Positions 18,343 through 24,580 of a stretch of DNA of 64,000 bases are shown in pieces. Position numbers and translations under genes: made by a program. Every line of letters begins with the position of its first letter. Position 1 is the first letter of the stretch. The stretch spans positions 3,557 to 67,556 of the forward strand of contig DATJGF010000170.1 of assembly GCA_035495315.1 (NCBI GenBank), in the 5' to 3' direction. Below the pieces are notes generated by a model. The model saw nothing but the letters and a program-made list of their open reading frames with translations, searched no databases and was not told the DNA's origin. The stretch comes from DATJGF01 sp035495315 (GTDB lineage: Bacteria; Verrucomicrobiota; Verrucomicrobiia; Limisphaerales; UBA8199).

Positions 18343-18975
18343 ATGAAAAAAGTATTATCGAGATTAATCCCCGGGTTGCTGGTGATTGGCTGCTTATGTC
18401 AGGCCGCCGTGGGAGCGGAGATGCGGATCGGCACGATCGATCTGCGAAAAGTCTTTGAAGGCTATTGGAAAAAGAAACAGGCTGAAGCCCAGCTCAAAGA
18501 CCGACAGGCCGACATGGAGAAGGAAGACAAAAACATGCTCGAGGACTACAAAAAGCTCAAAGACGATTACCAAAACCTTCTCAATAGTGCCAATGATTCG
18601 GCAATTTCCCTCGAAGAACGGGACAAACGCAAACAGCTCGCGGAAGCCAAGCTCAAGCAGTTGAAAGATCTCGAGGAAACCGTGCGTCAGTATGAGACCA
18701 CCGCCCGCAATACACTCCTGGATCAGACGCAGCGGACTCGCACAAAAATCCTCGATGAGATCCGCAACGTCGTCAGTGCGCGCGCCAAGGCGGCGGGGTA
18801 TACGCTCGTTATTGATACAGCTTCCGAAAGCGCGAATGCCACGCCGGTAGTTATGTTTACCAGTAACGAAAACGACATCACCGACGTTATCCTAAAGGAG
18901 CTGAATGCTTCCGCTCCAGTCGAAGGGCCCAAAGCCGAGCAAAAACCCGTCGAGAAAAAAGACAGCAAGAAATAA
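18343..18975 (+). CDS. skp: OmpH/Skp family periplasmic chaperone
   Basis: A 210-residue protein with a signal peptide cleaved after AVGA (residue 25). The mature start MRIGTIDLRKVFEGYWK matches the first strand of Skp/OmpH. A long charged alpha-helical coiled-coil follows (residues 45-145), then the returning strand AAGYTLVIDTASE, and a Lys/Glu-rich disordered tail. Skp trimers hold unfolded outer-membrane proteins for delivery to BamA, which fits the nearby bamA. The intervening SBBP gene ends 50 bases upstream, so cotranscription of all three is plausible. Confidence 0.88.
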   Translation: MKKVLSRLIPGLLVIGCLCQAAVGAEMRIGTIDLRKVFEGYWKKKQAEAQLKDRQADMEKEDKNMLEDYKKLKDDYQNLLNSANDSAISLEERDKRKQLAEAKLKQLKDLEETVRQYETTARNTLLDQTQRTRTKILDEIRNVVSARAKAAGYTLVIDTASESANATPVVMFTSNENDITDVILKELNASAPVEGPKAEQKPVEKKDSKK

Positions 18976-19007
18976 TCGAGTGGGAAGCAGGAGCGTCAGG
19001 CGGTATT

Positions 19008-19166
19008 CGAATGACGAATGACGAATGACGAATGACGAATTGCTGGAACTGGTGCAAGGTTAAGCGCGGCACGAATCTTTCCCCCATTTTTCGGCCCAGT
19101 GTGCGCAACCCCTAGGCTTGGTGTTTGGAATTGCTTATTTGGAGGTTGTTTTCGGATTTCGGATTG
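19008..19166. repeat. Heptanucleotide tandem repeat (ATGACGA) with a second heptad arm
   Basis: Four exact copies of the 7-mer ATGACGA run from 19011 to 19038, preceded by CGA and followed by AT. About 110 bases on, at 19150-19166, a shorter stretch TTCGGATTTCGGATT has the same 7-base period, with ATCCGAA as its unit on the other strand. The words differ, so this is a period match and not a perfect inverted repeat. It lies between the 3' ends of the convergent genes skp and the aldo/keto reductase. It is one of four heptad-period loci in the window (see 29117, 32141, 60871). Confidence 0.8.
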
Positions 19167-19175
19167 CCCTGTCGC

Positions 19176-20351
19176 CTAACTCTTGCTGAGTCTCTGCACC
19201 GGCGCCTCGAAAAGCATCTGGTGCGCTTCCTGCAGGATACCCGGAATGCGGTCAGCAAATGGGCTTCGATGCAAACAGCCATTCAATTTTGCCCGGCTAA
19301 ATCGCGCGGCGTTTTCCCCTGGAAACCAATGGTCCCCTTGGCCGAGCAGATTATAGCGCATTTTGCCCCAGGCCACCAGGTCGAGCGATTTTGCATACGT
19401 CCATAGCCGCAGGATTTCGCGCACGTTGATTTCTCCAGGCACCTCCGTGTACTCCGGCACACCTTCAAACCAGCGGGCACACCAATCTGCCCCTAAGGCG
19501 CTGGCCATTTCGGCTCGGAGCCGCTGTTCGATTGGGGTGATCGTTTCAGCGAACCGGTCATAAAACGCCAGCGCGGAGACGTGCTCGTCAAAATCCTGCG
19601 GCCGAGCCACGCCACAGCTCAAGGTGTGCACCTCGGGTCTTGCGAGGCAATACAGGTCGTTGAATTGCATCGGGGTTAGCGGGGCGCACAATTCCACCAG
19701 CTTGCGAGGCGGTTCGTAGAGCTTGCCACCTTTATCATTCGGGCTGATGATAAAAACCCCCATGTCACGCTGGTGCGCAGCTTCGATCGCGCTCCAGTTC
19801 AAGTCATTAACGAAATACCAATGCACGTTGAGATAGTCGAACTCTCCGGTCTGAACCGCCTGCAGGATGATGTCTGTCGTAGCGTGGGTCGAGAAGCCGA
19901 TAAATCGGACCCGTCCCTCCCGGCGCAGTTTCTGAGCAGCGGCAAGGCAGACATCCAAGGCATATCCTAGCAACTCGCGGTCGTTGATCCCGTGCAATGC
20001 CAATAAGTCGACATGATCCAACCGCAGATACTTAAGCGACGTCTCGAAGGTCCGTAGGAACTCCTTAGCAGTCGGTTTGGGAGCCACCTTTGTCTGCACG
20101 ATGATCTTCTCGCGCGGCAGCGTGGGGAGAATGCGCCCCAGTTGCATTTCCGAAGTGCCGTAACCGCGTGCGGTTTCGATATGGTGGATCCCCAACTCCA
20201 ACGCGCGACGGATGCACGCCTCCAGATTGGCCTGGTTGTCCGGCGGGATTTGACCGGGCGGGACATCGTCCCACTTGAACTGATACCGCATCCCACCGCA
20301 GGAGATTACTGGCATTGAAAGTTCGGTGCGTCCAAAGCGCCGGTATTTCAT
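19176..20351 (-). CDS. Aldo/keto reductase with degenerate C-terminal ferredoxin-like region
   Basis: A 391-residue protein whose first 270 residues form an aldo/keto reductase TIM barrel. Tetrad positions are visible: Glu in HIETARGYG (Asp in most members) with the Tyr, Lys in VQTKV, and His in LLALHGI. Length and C-terminal extension match the AKR subgroup that ends in a 4Fe-4S cysteine cluster. Here that region reads ADWCARWFEGVPEYTEVPG and has lost most cysteines, so no cluster is expected. The substrate is unknown. It is convergent with skp and has a 430-base upstream region holding a 22-bp inverted repeat. The protein has no export signal, unlike the second AKR at 55777-56742. Confidence 0.85.
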   Translation of the reverse strand: MKYRRFGRTELSMPVISCGGMRYQFKWDDVPPGQIPPDNQANLEACIRRALELGIHHIETARGYGTSEMQLGRILPTLPREKIIVQTKVAPKPTAKEFLRTFETSLKYLRLDHVDLLALHGINDRELLGYALDVCLAAAQKLRREGRVRFIGFSTHATTDIILQAVQTGEFDYLNVHWYFVNDLNWSAIEAAHQRDMGVFIISPNDKGGKLYEPPRKLVELCAPLTPMQFNDLYCLARPEVHTLSCGVARPQDFDEHVSALAFYDRFAETITPIEQRLRAEMASALGADWCARWFEGVPEYTEVPGEINVREILRLWTYAKSLDLVAWGKMRYNLLGQGDHWFPGENAARFSRAKLNGCLHRSPFADRIPGILQEAHQMLFEAPVQRLSKS

Positions 20352-20506
20352 CGTGCGCGAGCATAGTTCAACCTATCGCCTCGAGCAAGCCAGTGAGAAA
20401 TCAATGGTAGTAGCCTATGGAGACTACCAGAATCAGGTCGGCAAGCTCCGCCGGTCGAAAATGGGCTAACGTGGTGAGGCGCGAACACTACAGTCCATCT
20501 CATAAA

Positions 20507-20584
20507 TGGTAGGGTCGGCTCGCCGAGAGGGCCGATCCCGTTTTTGTGTAGGAAACCGGACGTCTCGGCGAGCCGTCCCTACCA
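20507..20584. repeat. 22-bp inverted repeat element
   Basis: Arms at 20507-20528 (beginning TGGTAGGGTCGGCTCGCC) and 20563-20584 are reverse complements with a single mismatch, separated by 34 bases. It can form one long hairpin without a T tract, so it is not a normal terminator. It lies in the 436-base region between the diverging aldo/keto reductase and coiled-coil genes, upstream of both; apart from this element and a promoter candidate nearer the coiled-coil gene I see nothing else there. Its look (GGTAGGG ends, CTCGCCGAG centre) suggests a dispersed repeat family. Confidence 0.85.
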
Positions 20585-20731
20585 AAGGAAGCCTGTGTCG
20601 GGATTATTGAGAGATGAGTTCTAGGCAGATTCGGAAACTTGCGCCTGGCAACATGCCAGGTTTAGGGAGGTCTGCGCCGTGTAGGCATTTGGACTACTCC
20701 GCTTTAGGAATTTACATGACAGGAATCAGCG

Positions 20732-20760
20732 TTGACACCCCTCGTGCCCGTGACTAGTCT
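20732..20760 (+). promoter_or_regulatory. Candidate sigma-70 promoter of the coiled-coil gene
   Basis: A perfect -35 box TTGACA (20732-20737) is followed after 17 bases by TAGTCT (20755-20760), a weak -10. Transcription would begin near 20767, about 20 bases before ATG 20788, a sensible leader length. The -10 matches consensus at only three of six positions, so this remains a candidate. Confidence 0.4.
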
Positions 20761-20787
20761 GGATCGACAATTTAATTGCGAATCACC

Positions 20788-21555
20788 ATGTTGCTTCGAA
20801 TCAGTTTAATCGTTGCTCTTCTCGCCGGGCTGGCAGTCGGGGGCCTGAACTTCATTTCTGTTAAGAATAAGATCGTAACTCTGGCCAACGACCGTGACAA
20901 CGAGAAGAAGATGAAGGAACAGGCGCAGAGCGAACTGAGGACCACGAAGTCCGAATTGGCCAAGACAAGCGCCGAGCTGAAGACGACTAAAGCGACATTA
21001 GAAGCGACCACTGCTGAGCGAGACAAAGCGGTCGCGGAAGCTGCCGCCCAGACCAAACGCGCCGACACGGTCACAGCGGAACGCGACAAGGCCCGTAAGG
21101 AACGCGATGATGCCCAGGCCGAGCTGGCCGCTTATCGCGCGACGGATCTGAAACCCGAACAGATCATCGCCATCAATAAACAATATAAAGAGCTGCAAAA
21201 GTCTCTCGAGGGTGCCCAGGATGAAAACAAGGTCCTCGGCCAGAAGATCGTCAAGCTGACCACCGAACTTGACCGCTACCGAACTCCGGACAAGCCGGTG
21301 TACTTGCCTGCCAGTCTTTCCGGTAAAGTCTTGATCACGGATCCCAAATGGAACTTTGTCATCCTGGACATCGGGCTGGATCAAGGAGTCAAGGAGTACG
21401 GCGAGCTGCTGGTCAACCGCAACGGGAAGCTGGTTGCCAAGGTCATCATCCGCAGCGCGCAAAAGAATCGGTGCATCGCCAACGTCATGCCCGGCTGGCA
21501 ATTGGGAGAAGTCATGGAAGGCGATCAGGTCACGCCCGCCCATCCCGAGTCGTGA
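20788..21555 (+). CDS. Membrane-anchored coiled-coil protein of unknown function
   Basis: Starting at ATG 20788 (an upstream TTG at 20776 adds four residues) the product has 255 residues. An N-terminal signal anchor (LLRISLIVALLAGLAVGGL) is followed by about 110 residues of Lys/Glu/Ala-rich heptads, a clear coiled coil. A compact C-terminal domain from about 175 contains SGKVLITDPKWNFVILDIG and LLVNRNGKLVAKVII, a beta-rich pattern reminiscent of the MreC barrel but too short to assign. The protein would project the C-domain into the periplasm on a stalk. Its stop overlaps the start of a small lipoprotein gene (GTGA), so the pair is coupled. I do not recognise a named family. Confidence 0.8.
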   Translation: MLLRISLIVALLAGLAVGGLNFISVKNKIVTLANDRDNEKKMKEQAQSELRTTKSELAKTSAELKTTKATLEATTAERDKAVAEAAAQTKRADTVTAERDKARKERDDAQAELAAYRATDLKPEQIIAINKQYKELQKSLEGAQDENKVLGQKIVKLTTELDRYRTPDKPVYLPASLSGKVLITDPKWNFVILDIGLDQGVKEYGELLVNRNGKLVAKVIIRSAQKNRCIANVMPGWQLGEVMEGDQVTPAHPES

Positions 21556-21728
21556 AAAAAAGCCCTCTTACTTTGCGTTTCCTGTTGCTCCTCTTACTTG
21601 CTGCGGCCGTCCTGGTTTTATCCTCTTGCGCCACTACCGACGACTCGGAAAACGCCTCCGTGCGCCCGTGGAACACACCGAAAGGTTGGGAAACCGGTCT
21701 GCCGAGCAACATGACCGAAGGTAGATAA
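21552..21728 (+). CDS. Small lipoprotein, translationally coupled
   Basis: A 58-residue frame starting at GTG 21552, which shares its TG with the TGA of the preceding gene (GTGA overlap). The sequence has a basic start (MKKSPLTLRF), a long Leu/Ala hydrophobic stretch and a lipobox LSSC at residues 26-29 or so, then a short polar mature part ending RPWNTPKGWETGLP and EGR. It is therefore a lipoprotein of about 30 mature residues. The overlap implies that it works with the upstream coiled-coil membrane protein. The Trp-rich PWN...WE...LP tail is distinctive; I believe similar small lipoproteins occur in other Verrucomicrobiota but cannot confirm this here. Confidence 0.75.
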   Translation: MKKSPLTLRFLLLLLLAAAVLVLSSCATTDDSENASVRPWNTPKGWETGLPSNMTEGR

Positions 21729-21765
21729 TCTCAGAGGACAGACGACAGAGGTCAAGGTCAGAGTC

Positions 21766-22302
21766 CTATTTCTTCGCCGGAGCGTTCGTTGCCGCTTTCG
21801 CCAGGTCCTCCTGCTGCTTGTTCCACTTAGCCGCTAAATCGTTGTAATCGGCAGCCATTTTGTTGAATTTCTTAACGACCTCATTGCGATCTTCGACCAT
21901 CTTCGCCATCTCCTCATTCTGCCGCTTTACCTCTTCGTTCTGCTTCTTGATGCTTTCATTGGCTGCTAGAAGCGCGTCTTTGTAGGCCTCCATCTGGTGC
22001 TGGGTCCGCTCGACTTCGTTGGTGGCCTTCTCCAGGCTCTTAACCAGGGTGGAGATCTGCAAATCGTTGGACTTCACCGTCTGGGTTAACTGATTTTTTA
22101 TTCCATCCAGCCGCTGAATTTCAGACTCGTCGCGTTTTATGCTCACCTGCAGGTTCTGGATACTCTCCATTTTATCGTGAACGGTATCGGTCAAGCTTTG
22201 CACGTTTTTGCGCAAATCCGTCTCGCGTACCCATTGAAAGGAAATGAGCGCGCACAATGACAGCGCGAAGAAAATAAGCAGGTTTTGCAGAAAAGTTTTC
22301 AT
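21766..22302 (-). CDS. Membrane-anchored coiled-coil protein, last gene of the tonB operon
   Basis: A longer frame begins at 22377 but overlaps exbD; the ATG at 22302 lies 16 bases after the exbD stop and opens a normal signal anchor (MKTFLQNLLIFFALSLCALI). The 178-residue product then has a continuous coiled coil rich in Gln, Asn, Lys and Glu (residues 35-165) and an Ala/Lys tail. It is probably a periplasmic stalk or spacer protein working with the ExbB/ExbD/TonB complex, by position only. It faces the convergent coiled-coil/lipoprotein pair, which has the same anchor-plus-coil design. Unknown function. Confidence 0.8.
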   Translation of the reverse strand: MKTFLQNLLIFFALSLCALISFQWVRETDLRKNVQSLTDTVHDKMESIQNLQVSIKRDESEIQRLDGIKNQLTQTVKSNDLQISTLVKSLEKATNEVERTQHQMEAYKDALLAANESIKKQNEEVKRQNEEMAKMVEDRNEVVKKFNKMAADYNDLAAKWNKQQEDLAKAATNAPAKK

Positions 22303-22318
22303 CGGCGAAGCCGGGGAC

Positions 22319-22741
22319 CTATTGCTGTTTGGGTTTGGACGCCGCGATGGCGAATGATACCTTCTGGATCCCTTCACGCCGGACCAGGTCCAGCACGTTG
22401 ATAATCATGCCGTGAGTTGCGTCCTTGTCGCCACTGATATAGACCGGCACGTTGGTATTGATTCGGAATTTATTCGAAAGGTAACTCTGCAGCTCCACCA
22501 GGTTGACTTCCTTTTTATCAATGTAGACATTACCGAGTTTATCGACTCCGATATTGACGATGTCGGGTTTAAAATCGCGTTTGGCAACGGTTGCGGTGGG
22601 CAAATCCATTTTGATCGATTGCAACCGGATCATGCTCAAGCTAGCTAACATGAACGAGGCGAGCAAAAAGAACATGATATCAATCAAAGGAATAATCTCA
22701 ATCCTCGCTTTGTGATGCGGAATAGGTGACCCAATCTTCAT
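22319..22741 (-). CDS. exbD: ExbD/TolR family proton-channel subunit
   Basis: A 140-residue protein with the ExbD layout: short cytoplasmic N-terminus, one transmembrane helix IEIIPLIDIMFFLLASFM (residues 14-31) carrying the essential Asp21, and a periplasmic domain ending in the beta-alpha fold (VPVYISGDKDATHGMIINVL). Together with ExbB it forms the proton-driven motor that energises TonB. Gene order tonB-exbB-exbD and spacing of about 30 bases after exbB support one operon. Confidence 0.92.
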   Translation of the reverse strand: MKIGSPIPHHKARIEIIPLIDIMFFLLASFMLASLSMIRLQSIKMDLPTATVAKRDFKPDIVNIGVDKLGNVYIDKKEVNLVELQSYLSNKFRINTNVPVYISGDKDATHGMIINVLDLVRREGIQKVSFAIAASKPKQQ

Positions 22742-22772
22742 ACGTACCTTCGATTTGAATCGAGTGGTTCAA

Positions 22773-23444
22773 CTACCCTGTGGTCCGGCTGGGCTCGCGG
22801 CGAAACTCGACCGTATCAAATCCCTTTTGCCGGGCTGCCTGCACCATGATCTCGACATTGGTTGCCGCCGACTCGAGCTCGAACTGTAACTGCGCGAGTT
22901 TGCGTGAAAAGTAGTTAAACGGAATCAATGCAACGATCGCGATGGCCAAACCGCACATCGTGGCAATAAGCGCCTCACCTATGCCGCCGGTGATTTGGCC
23001 CGTCGCCCCTTCGACGGTCGCACTGCCAATTGATAGAAAGGTGCGAAAAATGCCGGAGACCGTGCCAAGTAACCCCAACAAAGGGGCCAGAGTTACCAGC
23101 GTGTCCATCACGGTCAAAAACCGTCCGGCCTTCTGGAGTTCAACCCCTGCAGCAACCTGCAAAGCACCTTGCAAGGACGAATGGAAGTGGTTCATACCAT
23201 GCCAGATCATCCGAATCACCGGGTCGGAAGAGTTACGTGAAATTTGGCTGGCTTCGCGAAAATCCCCATTCTCAAGGGCGGCGAAGAGCTTCTCGAGCGC
23301 TTGCGGGTCACGCCTTGAGCTCTCCCGAATCCACCAGACCGTGCGCTCGCCCACGACCGCCACCGCGACCAGCGCGGTGATGAGAATCGGCCACATGACC
23401 GGGCCGCCCGCTTCAAAATACTTTACCAGGATGTTCGCTAGCAT
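22773..23444 (-). CDS. exbB: ExbB/TolQ/MotA family proton-channel protein
   Basis: A 223-residue MotA/TolQ/ExbB-type protein. It has a first transmembrane helix at about 14-35 (GPVMWPILITALVAVAVVGE), a cytoplasmic loop, and two later helices around LVTLAPLLGLLGTVSGIFRTF and GGIGEALIATMCGLAIAIVALIPF. The LLGTVxGI motif and ALxTTxxGLxxAIPA-like segment are family hallmarks. It assembles as a pentamer around ExbD. It lies between tonB and exbD in one operon. Confidence 0.93.
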   Translation of the reverse strand: MLANILVKYFEAGGPVMWPILITALVAVAVVGERTVWWIRESSRRDPQALEKLFAALENGDFREASQISRNSSDPVIRMIWHGMNHFHSSLQGALQVAAGVELQKAGRFLTVMDTLVTLAPLLGLLGTVSGIFRTFLSIGSATVEGATGQITGGIGEALIATMCGLAIAIVALIPFNYFSRKLAQLQFELESAATNVEIMVQAARQKGFDTVEFRREPSRTTG

Positions 23445-23547
23445 ACTTCGTTGTTTTGATTAGTGCTGATGTTCAACTGCCGTGCCAAAGAGGAGGCCCG
23501 TTTAAATTTTGGCGACTACAACCCAAATTGTCTATAAGAAAAGCCCC

Positions 23548-24297
23548 TCATTGGAGTTGGAAAACACACGGCCAATAATAGTTGCGCTCCGTGCCGGGGG
23601 GAAACCGCCACCGATTCTTGACGACGTCCAAAGCTGCCTCATCAAGCGCAGGAAACCCGGAGCTCTTCTGTACACGGGCCACCGTGATTTTTCCGGTCGC
23701 ATCAACCTGTATCTCGATTGTCACCGTGCCCTGGTAATGATTTCGCAATCCAACGCCCGGGTACTGGGGCGGCGGATAAGACCCACCGTCAGCCACAGCA
23801 GGATTGAATCTGGTCGCCTGCGGTGGCGCATGATTCGCGGGAGGAGGTGGCGTTGCCAAATGCGCTGCCGGCGCGATCGCGACCGCGCCTTGCACCGGCA
23901 CTGCAAATGCGACCGAAGTCGGATCCGCAGCAGCAATCACCGTCATGACCTGCGGTGTTTCCTCGGTAGTATTCTGGGGCTCATCCGGTTCATCGGGTTT
24001 GGACTCCGGTTCGACTTTGGGTGGCTCCTCCGGTGGAGTAAAAACAACCGGTACCGACTCTACTATTTCGCTAAGTGGTTTATGGATCACTCTTGGGGGT
24101 TTTATCCCAATCATGCCGACCAGAAGGAAGAGAAAACAAATCGAGTTAACCCAAGCCAATGTGCGATAGGAGTCCTTGTATTCCTGGGGCAAGCAAAGAC
24201 GAGCTAAGTCGTCCTGCAACTGGTAATGTCCATGATTACCTGTGAGGGTCGCTGATGTCGCAAGCTGGCTTTGAGTTGGAACAGAAGACTCGCTCAT
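23548..24297 (-). CDS. tonB: TonB family energy transducer
   Basis: A 249-residue TonB protein. A cytoplasmic N-terminus of about 48 residues is longer than usual, followed by a single membrane helix (SICFLFLLVGMIGI), a Pro/Glu-rich periplasmic spacer (PPEEPPKVEPESKPDEPDEP) and an Ala/Pro stretch. The C-terminal TonB domain contains QGTVTIEIQVDATGKI, SSGFPALDEAAL and RWRFPPG. It transmits motor force to outer-membrane receptors. The TonB-dependent receptor at 24581 starts divergently 284 bases away, a natural partner. Confidence 0.92.
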   Translation of the reverse strand: MSESSVPTQSQLATSATLTGNHGHYQLQDDLARLCLPQEYKDSYRTLAWVNSICFLFLLVGMIGIKPPRVIHKPLSEIVESVPVVFTPPEEPPKVEPESKPDEPDEPQNTTEETPQVMTVIAAADPTSVAFAVPVQGAVAIAPAAHLATPPPPANHAPPQATRFNPAVADGGSYPPPQYPGVGLRNHYQGTVTIEIQVDATGKITVARVQKSSGFPALDEAALDVVKNRWRFPPGTERNYYWPCVFQLQ

Positions 24298-24508
24298 TCG
24301 AACTGACCGCGCGCAAAATGATTTTGACTCTCGCGTTTGGAGAGGTGCCGATAAAGAGCTTGTAGTCGCATGTGCACTGCGCGGTTAAGGCTTGGGGTGT
24401 GGGCCAATCTGCCGGTCATGCCGGACTCTCGACGCAGTAACGTAGGCCATCCCTCAGAAACGCGCAACGGTTTCTGAAAAGTAAAGTTACAATTTTGTCA
24501 AAAAGGTC

Positions 24509-24538
24509 TTGCATTAAACCGGTCTAATCGGTTAATAC
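24509..24538 (+). promoter_or_regulatory. Candidate promoter of the TonB-dependent receptor
   Basis: TTGCAT (24509-24514) and TAATAC (24533-24538) are separated by 18 bases, a weak sigma-70-like pair. Between them lies the imperfect palindrome AACCGGTCTAATCGGTT (24518-24532 region), which could bind a regulator. The distance to ATG 24581 allows a 35-base leader. Confidence 0.3.
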
Positions 24539-24580
24539 TCGGCCCAGTCATTCCGTAAAACCTTGTACAACAACAACGTT

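Noticed and set aside
19011..19038. ATGACGA array considered as a CRISPR or origin iteron
   Set aside because: No spacers are present, units are only 7 bases, and no cas, dnaA or replication gene is nearby.
23509..24207. 232-codon frame antisense to tonB
   Set aside because: Arg/Trp/Cys-rich translation typical of an antisense shadow; tonB on the other strand is unmistakable.
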